NCBI GenBank assembly: GCA_018136815.1
Contig: CM030934.1
Coordinates: 4,227,587 to 4,291,586, forward strand
Length of the DNA: 64,000 bases
Reading direction: 5' to 3'
Source: Isochrysis galbana
Taxonomy: Eukaryota; Haptophyta; Isochrysidales; Isochrysidaceae
Within the stretch, counting starts at the first letter, position 1; each line of letters starts with the position of its first letter. This document shows, piece by piece, positions 55,430 through 64,000 of the stretch. Made by a program: the position numbers and the translations under genes. Below the pieces are notes generated by a model. That model searched no databases. It was given only the letters and a program-made list of their open reading frames with translations, and was not told the origin of the DNA.

Positions 55430-56549
55430 CAACTATCAGTAAACTGATAGTAAAACATCTGAAGATTCGGGCTACTCACGCTAGCTATACAGTCCACGTA
55501 CTCACGGTACTCACTCACGACATCGCCTATACCCCAGTTTACTCACTCCCTTACACCACCCCCTTCATTCCTTTGTCTTTGGTATCGGGGGGGGGGGGCC
55601 GCGTGCACTACAACGGGCCAAGTGCAGGGGGTGGGCTGGGGCAGACCTGCTGGTGTGGTGTTCCTGTGGCAAAACAAACGTAAACGCCTGTTGCATGTGA
55701 CACTTCGTGCCCCTGGGAGGTCTCGGCTCCCCTTCTCGCGTCTTTTTCAAGTATCTCCGCGTTTTCGCGGCATTCGTGTGTCGCTCGGGGTGTCGGCCTG
55801 TAAACATACCGTAAACAGGCGTGAGTCTTACCTTTTCTTGGGTCAGATCGCGTCGTTTTTTTGTTCGTTCTTTTCTCGCGGTTCTCTTCGTTCTCTTACG
55901 GGCGTGCGATGCCTGCGCGCGCCATGGCACCCCTCTGAGGCTCTGAGGGGACCCTCGGGTCCCCCCAGAGGGCCAGCTGGGCCAGCTCAGGGGGCAGTGG
56001 AGGCTGGGGCTGGGCCCCTGGCCTCTCCTGCTTCTCCCTCGCTGGCCTCGCTGGTCCTGGGTGCCCTCCTGGCGGCTCAGGTGGTCTGTGGCTCAGTGGT
56101 GGAGTGGGGGGTCAGTACGATCAGGGGCCAGTGCAGGCGAATGCGTGCGGCGCGCGATGCGCGCTCGGCGAGGGTCTGTGCCAGAGTGATGTCAGCTCAG
56201 CCCCTGCCAGCAGGCAGGGGCTGAGGTTGAGTGTGCAGGCCCACCCCGGGGGTGTCTGCGATGGAGGAGGGGGGGCACGGGGCCCCCATGACCCTATCAG
56301 TTTTACTGATAGTTGATATCAGTAAACAGATAGGGTCATGGAGCGCGCGCCGCCTCCCGCCCTCGCTGCCGCCGCCCTCGCCGCCATGGACGAAGAGTTC
56401 ATGGACACGCCACTGTCGCCGAAGCGACCACGCCAAGACGGGGCTGCGCGGGCCATGATGCCAGAGGGTCAGGGGGTGGTTGGACTGTCGGCAGCCCGAC
56501 ACGGCGCTGCATCGGGCGGGAATCAAATGCCGAATGTAGCTTAGATATA
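55430..56549 (+). mobile_element. hairpin-capped retroposon, MERA type (copy B2), split by another insertion
   Basis: The 5' end CAAC plus CTATCAGTAAACTGATAG lies at 55430-55450. Its continuation GGGTCATGGAGCGCGCGCC lies at 56334-56352, after an 866-bp insertion. Rejoined by reading, its start is the same as copy A at 27792. The frame from the ATG at 56338 runs 68 codons with MDTPLSPKRPRQDG, a basic motif shared with copies C and F. Confidence 0.75.
55451..56316 (-). mobile_element. hairpin-capped retroposon (copy B1) inserted inside the hairpin of copy B2
   Basis: On the minus strand it starts CAACTATCAGTAAAACTGATAG, then GGTC and ATGGGGGCCCCG. It ends GAATCTTCAGATGTTTTA. The flanking duplication is TATCAGTAAACTGATAG (55434-55450) against TATCAGTAAACAGATAG (56317-56333), one mismatch. 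866 bp, close to copy H (872 bp). It shares GCGAGGGAGAAGCAGGAGAG-type and GCCCCAGCCTCC blocks with copies G, H and M. Confidence 0.82.
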
Positions 56550-56788
56550 AAGGAACCGATCCCCCCGCGGGCGCGACCGCCAATTCTTTACGGGTAGAGC
56601 GTGAGCGCGCGTGAGGGAGGGGGGGAGGGGAGGGGGGGCAAATCGCACCATTTCCTGGCTAAGATTTTCGTGGCGGCAGGTGGCCCCCCCTGAAGGTTTT
56701 TTATTGGGCCTCGCGCCACGGTCAAAAAATGCAGCGCCCAACCCTTACTAATAGTTAAAAAGCCCCTGTTTGACCGCCCTACCGCTGC

Positions 56789-57100
56789 TCTGGCTCTGGG
56801 AGTCCCTTTAGTAGCCACGCCCATACCCATACCCCTACTTTTTCCCCTCCCTGCCCGATAAATGCCGAACGACGGCAAAGAGAAGCCTAACGAGTGTCGG
56901 CATTCGCGAGCACGCGACAACCCAGTGTAGTGATCTTCGTAGACTCTTGTCTCTTGTAGTCCCGGGTCATGGGAGCCGTATCGTCGTATCGTCGGCACAT
57001 TGGCTGATTGTTCAGGTTGTAACATGTAAGAGTATATATCCTAGCTGTATGCTTCCATTCTTCTCTAGTGCGATGTCGAGCCCACCCCGGCATTTCCTGC
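56789..57100. other. intergenic, no supported gene
   Basis: Nothing recognised. Confidence 0.35.
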
Positions 57101-57104
57101 TCCC

Positions 57105-57400
57105 CACAGCTCCTCTTTTATGAGTTGCTCCTCACCCTCCAATTAGGCTCCCCTGCTTGCGAAACCAAAACCAAAACGGGATCCTGGCGAGGGGGGCTGT
57201 CTCAGTGTGGAGGGAGGGGCGCTCCGGCCAGTGTAGGTAGAAAGCTAGTGAAGAGCTGGGTGGCATAGAAGGTAGAAGGGGGGCGAAAGGTGCGCTTGCG
57301 CTTGTCGCGGTAGCGGAAATCCTGTCTTGAGGTGAGCGCTAATCCCGTCCCCTTGTCGCGACGCGACCCATAAGCATTGTGAAATAATTTTATTTATGCT
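57105..57400 (+). mobile_element. 5'-truncated retroposon copy related to 60530-60800
   Basis: It shares the text from CACAGCTCCTC through GAGACC/GAAACCAAAAC, TCCTGGCG.. GGGGGCTGTCT, GTGTGGAGGGAGGGGCGCTC, GTAGAAAGCTAGTGAAGAGC and CCGCG/GACGCGACCCATAA with the 3' part of copy D. It then ends in an A/T-rich tail (GTGAAATAATTTTATTTATG). Only the 3' third is present, the usual 5'-truncation of reverse-transcribed inserts. Confidence 0.7.
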
Positions 57401-57451
57401 ACTTTATGCTACCCTGCTTACTGTACATTGGCCGTTGTTCGCACATTACCG

Positions 57452-59258
57452 TTAGTCCCACGAAATCCATCCCTGCCGAGATAGTAGACTGGATGGAATC
57501 TGACTACCCCGGCTGCTCGATATCCGCGGTTCTAACGGTTGCGCGTACATCTCCTCGCTTAAGGGTGGAGTGCTCGGCGAGGGGTGCCTCAGGGTGGCTG
57601 TGATGCGCCGATCGCACCCGCTGTTGAGTGCGTCGGCGAGGACAGTCGGTGGAAGCACCCAATCTGTACCCGTTGGTGTCAAGACGTAACGTATTCCTAG
57701 CAGTGAGCAAAGTTGGGCATAGGTCTCATCGAAGGCGGCATGTATTGCTGACGTAGTTCCGCTCCCCGGTGGTTTAGACTTGTCTTCGACATCATGCATG
57801 CGCTGCGCAACCGTGCTTGCTCCATGAGCCCCGGGCTGTGTATACTTCCTCTTTTTTTGACCTGGACCACCTCCCATCCGAGCACGCTGCCAAGAAGCTA
57901 TTGTGGACGCCGAGCTTGCCTCAGCCAAGGCGCGGTGTAGAGTAAGATCTAAGAAGGAGCCTCCAGCATTGGGATGGCGCAGTGGCTGTGATTCGACGAG
58001 GCACGCATCGCTCGGTGACGCAAGCAGGTTGACCTGAGCGGCAGAGACGCGCGGCAGGTCGAACCAGCAAGTCAAGCAACCAGCAAGCCAAGCGATGCGC
58101 GCAGATGAGAAATTGAGTCTGGAAAATTGGCAACATGCCACAGCGAGGGAAGTGCTGATATTTTGCGCTCACCTGTGCCGCACCCATCGGTGCTACAACG
58201 AGCAAAGCCGACGCAAACATGTTGAGTTGGCGCCATAGTGGCGGGAGCGCGGCGTCGCCATGTATGACCAATTCAAGCCCAGAGCGCGCCGCGTGCCCCT
58301 GTGCTATGCGCAAGACAAAAGCGTCGCGTGTTGCGCGCCCACGATCCCAGGCGCGTGAGCCATTGAGGGGTAATCCTTCAATGACAGGCGGGGCCGAACG
58401 CCGTACCAGGATGATAGAGCGCCGGAGCGGTGGTGCTGTGGCATTCGCAGCGAGCGCTGCTAAAACTCGAGAACGAAGCCAGAATACGTGGTTGGGAAGC
58501 GGGTGAACACATCTATGCGGAAGTAGCCAAGCAGTGGGTGGGGGGGAAGCAAGTGAGGAGACAAGGACTTGACGGTTTCGAGCATCAGCCTAGACTGCGC
58601 CGCACCTCCCTAACTGAGGTACCCAGAGCTGTCGGGCAAACACCTGCCCGAATATAACCTGCTTTGACGGTATCGAACCCACGAGAAGGAGCCAAGCCGC
58701 ATGAAAACTATCCCGCGCGCTAATCTGTATCCTGCAGCCCACGCTGGCCGAGCCCGGTGCGCACTGGCTGCGACCGCCAGTGTCGGTCCTCGAGCATCGC
58801 GTCGCGCCCTTTGCAATGCACGCGGCGAGCGAATCGTTGGCAGCCGCCAATCCCACGAGTGACTCAAACGGGAAGTGGTAGTGCCCCTCACCAAAATGCG
58901 TAGCCAGCGTGATGACAGATTCGAACGAGCGCACGCCCGGCCTGAGCGGCTCCATCGGGTGGCGGAGACGACGATAGCACCCACCGTTGCGCAGGCTGCG
59001 GCATCCTCCCTCTCGCCGCAGTAGAATGTACCCCTCGCCGTCGACGTACGCATCGTCGTATCGGCGGAGGCGAGTGCCACGCCGCATCTCTCCTCCCGCG
59101 TCAAGGGCGACTCCCGCCTCGGTCTCCCAGACAAAGGCGGAAGTGTTGGGTGCTGGCCGACTACCTGTGCACCCAGCGGGCGCGAAGACGCCCCCCTCGC
59201 TGCAGAAGACACCGAGACGGTGGCGGTGGCACCTCTTTGGCGAGGGGGCGGGGCCCAT
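57452..59258 (-). CDS. glycosyltransferase family 61-like protein, 3 exons
   Basis: Exons 59258-58606, 58512-58173 and 58033-57452 join to 524 residues. Introns are 93 bp (58605-58513) and 139 bp (58172-58034). Exon 1 has FESVITLATHFGEGHYHFPF (the GT61 segment with a His that precedes W/F) and VIFGQVFARQLWVPQ. Splice 1 rebuilds VPQLGR-CVHPLPNHVFWLR (AG|A codon). Exon 2 has SIILVRRSAPP (the vxxR of the family), ELVIHGDAALPPLWRQL and ALLVVAPMGAAQ, then splice 2 to VNLLASPSDACLVES. This matches the GT61 order of R..RxIxN, then LxEQ.xLxxxAxVVxGxHGAxxxN. The usual Golgi signal anchor is missing from the annotated start, so an upstream exon is likely. Family members add xylose, arabinose or GlcNAc; the substrate here is unknown. 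Confidence 0.65.
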
Positions 59259-59662
59259 GAGGCCACCAGCTTGCTGAGGGGAGAAGGGAGGACGGATACC
59301 GCGAGGGGAGGGGCGAAATTCAACGGAGACGGACGGCAGATGCAGATATTTCTTTTTCTTTTTTCTTTATTTAGCTCCTCGCGAGATGAGGGAAGCCCAC
59401 CAAGCCCGCCCGCCAGCGCTTCCGGGCTTGCCGCGGAGAGACAAGGCCATATCCTAGATGGGAACCACGTTTCCACCTACTCTAGAGTAGAGTAGAGTAG
59501 AGTAGAGTCCAGGCTTGTAGTTGCTAGTTTTCACGTTTTCACCGTCACCGTGCGCTTTCTTTTCAGAAACTTTTTACTCTTTCTCCATAGACCATAGACC
59601 ATACATAGCGGGTAAACCCTACATGTGAAACACAGGATCAGTGTTTTTTTCGGAGGCCCAAG
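59259..59662. other. upstream region of the GT61-like gene
   Basis: It may hold a missing first exon: a minus frame open from about 59476 has MDxx-like sequence but no clear signal anchor. A short (AGAGT)n run lies at 59481-59507. Confidence 0.4.
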
Positions 59663-60805
59663 ACAAAACTATTGTTATAGTTTGAACTATGGAGCGTGCC
59701 GCGACCGCTCCCGAGCCCCAGGCGACCCTCGCCACCGCGCCCCACCTGGGACGCCCCATGCCGCCCGAGGCGGCTCGTCAGAAAGCCCTCTCAGAGCCCA
59801 TCCAGCCCATCCAAACCACGCCCGCGCAAGCGCGCGGGGTGGCGAGCACTGGCACCGAACAGGTTGCCCCCATGGCTCTGCGTAGCATGCAGGGGGTCTT
59901 TGAGACTCCCTCCAACAGTGGGAAACCCTCCCACCCCAAGAGCACCTCATGTGGGAGGGCAGCTCAGCTGCCCTCCCCATGGTGGAAACCTCTACCATCA
60001 GTGCACCCAACATGGGAGGGCACTTCACAACCATCAATCTCCTACGGAGAGCAACTTGTGCCTCTGTTTTTCAACATGTTGACTCACTTCTCGTTTTCAC
60101 CCCACTCCTGTGGGCCACAAGAACCTACAACTCAGTGCCCTGCCTTGGGCCCTCCTTCAACACTTGACTCCCTCTCCTACTCTCCCTTCCCTCTAGAACC
60201 AACCCAAACAGCACGAACCCCCTCGCCCTCTGTTTCAAGCACCAAAACTTTCAACTCAAGACCTTTGTTGATACACTTCACGTTTTCACCCCACTCTTGT
60301 GGGCCACAATTACCTACAACTCAGTGCCCTGCCTTGGGCCCTCTTCCAACACTTCACTCCCTCTCCCACTCCCTCTTCCAACTACAACTAACCCAAGAAG
60401 CACAAACCCCCTTGCCCTCTGCTTCAAGCACCAAAAATTTCGACTCAAGACAAGAGGGAGGACATGTCTTGAGGCGGCGTCGCTGCCCATGCCTAGCGCA
60501 AGGGTATAGCGCCCCCACTCAGACATCTCCTTCCCCACAGCTCCTCTCTGAGGAGTTGCTCCTCTCCCTCCCATTAGGCCCCCTTGCCTGCGAGACCAGA
60601 ACAGGATCCTGGCGTAGGGGGCTGTCTGAGTGTGGAGGGAGGGGCGCTCTGGCTAGCGCAGGTAGAAAGCTAGTGAAGAGCTGGGTGGCATAAGGGGGGA
60701 AGGGTGCTTGCGCTTGCCGCGGCAGGGGGTCCTGTCTTGAGTGAGCGCTAGTCCCGTTCCTTTGCCGCGCCGCGACCCATAAAAATTTGTTAAAAATTAA
60801 ATTTT
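59663..60805 (+). mobile_element. hairpin-capped retroposon, MERA type with 334-codon ORF (copy D)
   Basis: It starts near AAACTATTGTTATAGTTT (palindrome, 7-bp arms), then GAACT and ATGGAGCGTGCC at 59689. The 3' region CCGCGCCGCGACCCATAAAAATTTGTTAAAAATTAAA is A-rich, and its last third recurs truncated at 57105-57400. It is followed at once by an inverted MERA-type end (copy F). Confidence 0.7.
59689..60693 (+). CDS. repeat-encoded protein of unknown function with an internal duplication
   Basis: 334 residues from the ATG that follows the hairpin. After a MERA start and a Pro/Ala-rich region, two similar units of about 67 residues follow each other: SFSPHSCGPQEPTTQCPALG..SSTKTFNSR and TFSPHSCGPQLPTTQCPALG..SSTKNFDSR. 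The C-terminus (LACETRTGSWRRGLSECGG..KLVKSWVA) recurs in the truncated copy at 57105. There is no known domain, and no Cys/His finger or RT motif. It may be a chance open frame kept by recent duplication rather than a real protein. Confidence 0.4.
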   Translation: MERAATAPEPQATLATAPHLGRPMPPEAARQKALSEPIQPIQTTPAQARGVASTGTEQVAPMALRSMQGVFETPSNSGKPSHPKSTSCGRAAQLPSPWWKPLPSVHPTWEGTSQPSISYGEQLVPLFFNMLTHFSFSPHSCGPQEPTTQCPALGPPSTLDSLSYSPFPLEPTQTARTPSPSVSSTKTFNSRPLLIHFTFSPHSCGPQLPTTQCPALGPLPTLHSLSHSLFQLQLTQEAQTPLPSASSTKNFDSRQEGGHVLRRRRCPCLAQGYSAPTQTSPSPQLLSEELLLSLPLGPLACETRTGSWRRGLSECGGRGALASAGRKLVKSWVA

Positions 60806-60807
60806 TT

Positions 60808-60930
60808 TCGGAGGCGCGGTCGTTTCGACAGCGACGGCTCCATGGGTTCTGGGGGGCCGCCCTCGGCGGGGGGCCCGGAAGAGAGGTGGGGAGCGGCGGC
60901 GCGCTCCATGGCAACCAACTATAAAGTTAG
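60808..60930 (-). mobile_element. hairpin-capped retroposon 5' end, MERA type (copy F), short
   Basis: On minus: CAACTAACTTTATAGTTGG, then TTGCC and ATGGAGCGCGCC. The frame reads MERAAAPHLSSGPPAEGGPQ. A second frame gives PSLSKRPRLRKK, as in the relatives. Only about 120 bp remain, ending at a run of A/T against copy D. Confidence 0.65.
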
Positions 60931-60944
60931 TTGTCAACCCGGGC

Positions 60945-62130
60945 CTTAAAGGCCAATACTCGAGATGCGGACATCAGACCCACACTAGGATAGACCGCGT
61001 ATACGCGGCGGAATATTACTCCACGTGGAGATGGTACAAGGCATACATAGATCTTAAGCTTTTCACGGGCATGGCGGCATCCGATCACCACCCAGTGGTA
61101 GCGACCTTCGCAATCGCCCCTCCCAGACGGGCGACGGAGATAGAAGCCAAGATACCGATGGAGGTGTTGGACGACCCGGAGGCACGCGAGATGATTCACC
61201 TCCTCTGGAGGCGCTTATACCCGGTCCCTCCGGAAGATGACGCAGGGGATAAGCTCATGACTTGGACGGAAACCAAACGGAAAGTGTCCTCGAGTCTCCT
61301 AGCTAAGGCGGTGGAACTACGCAGACAAAGATCGTTCGCTCAAGCGGAAATAGACGCTGTAGCGGATGCTAGAGCAAGGCCCAGATGGCGGCAATCCCCG
61401 GAGCAACCGGGCCGGACGCCATGGATGCACTTAACCGTAAAGTGGTTGATAAAAGACGTACATTCTCACCCGCCCCGACTCTAGCGGAAAACATCATAAG
61501 GGCCGAGGAAATGGTTACTAAGCAATTTTTTAGAAGATTCACACCTATAGATAGACACGCCAACGGAGATATCCCAGCGATGTACGCCGGGGTGAAGTGG
61601 GAAGACCCACAACCAACCCCAGAAGAGGAAAACATAGCTACTACTGATACCGCCATTTTGGCTTCGTTGCGAAGCTATTACGTTTGGCTATTTAGCGCGA
61701 AGACATCGCAAAGCGCAGAGCCTCTCCTTCACGCCCTAAGACAGCGACAGATACCAGCGAGTCATAGATCCTATTTGGACAAGCCTATCGGCTGCTCCGA
61801 GATCATTAGGGCGATACGACAAATGGCTAAAGGCAAGTCCACGGGGCCAGATGGCATACCGATGGAGTTCTACCAAAGCTTCGAGGAGCTCGTAGCACCG
61901 TAGCACCGCGTTTGAAGGAAATGTTCCAAGAAGCATACCGGGTAGGGGCTCTACCGGAGGACACGTGCTCGGGAGACATAGCGCTGCTCTATAAGAACGG
62001 GGACGCTAGAGACACGAGGAACCACAGGCCTATCACGTTGCTCCAAACGGACTACAAAATCCTCGCGAAAGTCCTAGCCAACAGACTCCTTGAGTTGGGT
62101 GAACCGCTATATGGAAAGAAATTGAAGGAA
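60945..62130 (+). pseudogene. non-LTR retrotransposon remnant (end of endonuclease and start of reverse transcriptase)
   Basis: From 60945 a plus frame reads THTRIDRVYAAEYYS and then ASDHHPVVATF, the closing motif of apurinic-type endonucleases. After about 61380 the frame shifts, then continues through FRRFTPIDR and AKGKSTGPDGIPMEFYQSF. It shifts or stops again near 61903 and goes on with NHRPITLLQTDYKILAKVLANRL (RT blocks 1-2; text to about 62095). The catalytic YADD block and everything beyond are missing; unrelated DNA follows. There are at least two frame breaks, so it is dead. Confidence 0.85.
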
Positions 62131-62157
62131 AACGCAGAAGATGTTACTAGACACTAG

Positions 62158-62399
62158 ACACAAGGGAGTAATGAACCAGCCAAGCCCGAGCGAAAGATAA
62201 AGCCACAGTCTCCCGCCCCCTCCACTCCAACTCCTGGCCGAGGCAGTGCGCGCGGCCTCCCCGGAACCGGCTCTCCACTAAAGAGGGAACTGGGGAAGGG
62301 GGAGGGGGTTGTTAGTTAGGGGTTAATTAAGGTTGGGTAGAAGGGAGGTCCACAAGCACACTGCCTCACGCCGCACGAGTAGCGGTGATTTTTAAAGAA
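62158..62399. other. gap, no supported gene
   Basis: Nothing recognised. Confidence 0.35.
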
Positions 62400-62760
62400 G
62401 ATTTTTTTTTACAATGGGTGAATGAAGGGCTAAATAAGCTCCCTATGGCTTCCGGTAGAATGGATCAGCAAAACAAATTGGGGGTTCTCCGGCGAAATTT
62501 TCGAAAACTACCGAATTTCAGGCCATCGAAGGCGGTGCGCGAAATGCAATCGGGCCCCCCTCCGGTATATTTTTGTGAGGCCTTTCATGCGAGGCACAAA
62601 CATCGAATAGCGAGGAAACTTGTGATGCCAGCTCACTGGGTTCACAAGGCCTGGGTCTATGAACACTGGAGCATAAGTCATACTATGACGTCATACTCAT
62701 ATTTTTAGACTTGAATGTGTACGAAAGTATCGCACAAAACTCAAGGCGACGCTCACGTGA
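62400..62760 (+). repeat. dispersed repeat, copy 2 (partner at 30985-31335)
   Basis: It shares AAGGGCTAAATAAGCTCCCTA, CCGG(C)GAAATTTTCGAAAA, GAATTTCAGGCC, CCCCCCTCCGGTATATTTT and GACTTGAATGTGTACG in order with copy 1. More diverged. The insertion type is unknown. Confidence 0.6.
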
Positions 62761-63138
62761 ACCGTTAGTCACCGAGGGCTAGAGCAGCTAACTTGGCACC
62801 GCTACCAGGCAGGCGGCGTGCACTAGTTTGTTCATCCAATTCGACTACTGACAGCACAAAACGTTGAATCGAGTTATGCTGCCCTAGTAGCCGAGCCAAT
62901 TGCCTCTCTACCCTTCGCTTTTTGCCACAGTGCTTTGCGCTCATGCTGCTGTATTGCTGGCTGCCGCAGACACGCAACTCATGACAACCAAGACCGATGA
63001 CCTCAGGCACGCTACCAAGCTCCCTGATCACACCGAATCTATATTGAGAGCCAGCACCCACACGAGGCTAGAAGTTCGCGATCACCGGCAAATGATAGGT
63101 GCGAACCGCGAGACGGAGCGCTCGACTCCCAAATGAGC
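62761..63138. other. 3' flank of the oxygenase gene
   Basis: Nothing recognised. Confidence 0.35.
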
Positions 63139-63999
63139 TCACTCAGGCGGAGGCAAGTAGTACAAGATGTCACTGCGAAGCACGTATTTGGGCACTGCGC
63201 CTTTTCCGGCAGAAGGTGTTTGAAAATTCTGAGGCCTCGATTTTCCTAGGCCTTTCTTCTCCTTTCGCCTTGCCGCACGGGAACGTTGCTTGGGGGGTGC
63301 ACCAGCTCCAAAGCCTCCGTTCGCACGGTCCGCGCCCAACGGCTCCCCCACCCGAGTGCGCGGGAAGCACGGCCGCCCCTCGTGGAGAAGGGCGTTTTCG
63401 GATGGAACGACGTCGGGTCGACCGAGAGAGAAGGATTGGCCAAAGCAAAGTGCGTCGCCCGCAACGGGCGCAACGCTGACCTCGCCACCATCTTCCGGCA
63501 GGAGCACCGTCTCGCCCCCATCGAACCCATCGCTCAAGTAAAGTAGCAACGAAAGGTGCGAGACCCTGTCTCCTGGACTCCATGCCCACCCATCCTCCTC
63601 TCGCTCGCCGTATGTCCAGCCATCGTACTGCAACACGGGTGGCTCGCTGGACAGGTTCTCGACTCCACATTCTTTTAGCAGGAGCTTTGAGCCGGGCCAG
63701 ACCTCATCATAGTGGGGTGCGAAACGGTCTGCGCCATCAGGCTCGTATCTGTACAAGCGGCAGCGAGCGTTGATACCGGCCAGCCGGTACGTGCCTTCCG
63801 GCGCACCGTCGCAGCGTCTCACCCATGGAGTGCCAACCTCACCTGAGCCGCCGCCCAGCATATGGCGGAGTGCCTCCAGCCGCAACAGCTCCTCGCGGCG
63901 CTCGCGCGTAGCCTCGTGCCGGTGCACGCAGACGGCACGCGGAACATGGGCGGCGATGCGCTTAGAGAGCTCCTCGCAGAGGTCGTCGTGCAGCGCCCA
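63139..63999 (-). CDS. 2-oxoglutarate-Fe(II) dioxygenase (prolyl 4-hydroxylase-like), 5' end beyond the window
   Basis: The frame is open from the window edge (WALHDDLCEELSKRIAAHV..) to the stop at 63139, about 286 residues. The iron ligands are visible: HYDE (H-x-D, from RFAPHYDEVW) and LLHEG (distal His). The basic 2OG contact sits near the end of the sheet (KYVLRSDILYY). YRYEPDGADRF and SLLLYLSDGFDGGETVLLP are typical P4H-fold strands. A basic linker with RRKEKKGLGKSRPQ lies between the distal His and the Arg. The family hydroxylates protein proline or related side chains. The missing N-terminus and any upstream exon prevent naming the substrate. Confidence 0.82.
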   Translation of the reverse strand, partial: WALHDDLCEELSKRIAAHVPRAVCVHRHEATRERREELLRLEALRHMLGGGSGEVGTPWVRRCDGAPEGTYRLAGINARCRLYRYEPDGADRFAPHYDEVWPGSKLLLKECGVENLSSEPPVLQYDGWTYGEREEDGWAWSPGDRVSHLSLLLYLSDGFDGGETVLLPEDGGEVSVAPVAGDALCFGQSFSLGRPDVVPSENALLHEGRPCFPRTRVGEPLGADRANGGFGAGAPPKQRSRAARRKEKKGLGKSRPQNFQTPSAGKGAVPKYVLRSDILYYLPPPE

Positions 64000-64000
64000 T

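Larger units (their letters stand above)
54832..56781 (+). mobile_element. DNA transposon, TAGGGCGG family, complete ends with 7-bp target duplication, hosting nested retroposons
   Basis: The left end TAGGGCGGTCAAAC (54832) and right end GTTTGACCGCCCTA (ending 56781) are perfect 14-bp inverted repeats. CCGCTGC flanks both (54825-54831 and 56782-56788). The left arm (to 55118) matches 42180-42376 and 3818-4115; the right arm (56550-56781) matches the reverse of 3587-3817. Between the arms are a MERA-type retroposon start (55430) and, inside that, another retroposon (55451-56316). No transposase is visible, so it is non-autonomous. Confidence 0.88.

Overview
This window is nuclear DNA of a eukaryotic microalga. 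Genes are GC-rich, sparse and lie on both strands. Introns are short (about 90-200 bp) with GT..AG ends. Enzymes of chloroplast type (two carotenoid-isomerase-like proteins, a peptidase U32 protein, a DEAD-box helicase with a UVR motif, an FKBP) start with hydrophobic, signal-peptide-like leaders. That points to a complex (secondary) plastid, as in haptophytes. A haptophyte (Prymnesiales-like) is my best guess, by inference only: there is no rRNA or organelle marker here.

Layout. 0.5-3.4 kb: a fused Rossmann/GST-like protein (minus) and a PLD6-like phosphodiesterase (plus). 3.6-7.3 kb: repeats and a truncated Ty3/gypsy pol. 8.85-15.1 kb: a UPL3/TRIP12-type HECT ubiquitin ligase in four exons. 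17.2-17.9 kb: FKBP (minus). 20.2-21.1 kb: a membrane protein with a discoidin-like domain. 21.9-27.0 kb: two carotenoid-isomerase-like paralogues, tail to tail. 27.2-34.3 kb: a dense repeat island with a 205-bp tandem repeat, hairpin-capped retroposons, a piggyBac-like transposase remnant and a 480-bp MITE, plus one 72-aa membrane-protein gene. 34.8-38.5 kb: U32 protein. 40.3-40.9 kb: double cold-shock protein. 42.2-44.4 kb: nested DNA transposons. 45.4-48.4 kb: DEAD-box helicase. 49.9-53.7 kb: ubiquitin-specific protease. 53.8-57.4 kb: nested repeats. 57.5-59.3 kb: a GT61-like glycosyltransferase. 59.6-62.7 kb: repeats and a non-LTR retrotransposon remnant. 63.1 kb to the edge: a 2OG-Fe(II) oxygenase running off the window.

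The host genes do not form a pathway cluster. The shared themes are plastid-type proteins and the ubiquitin system (one ligase, one protease).

The most novel material is in the repeats. First, a family of roughly 0.75-0.95 kb retroposons begins CAAC plus a short hairpin whose two arms co-vary between copies, with an ATGG just after it. Four copies have 15-18 bp target duplications, and one is inserted inside the hairpin of another. Second, a DNA-transposon family has terminal inverted repeats TAGGGCGGTCAAAC and 7-bp target duplications, seen in two copies, one nested in a relative. Third, a 480-bp MITE with 21-bp inverted repeats interrupts the piggyBac-like gene. All exon boundaries were worked out by eye from splice signals and protein continuity.
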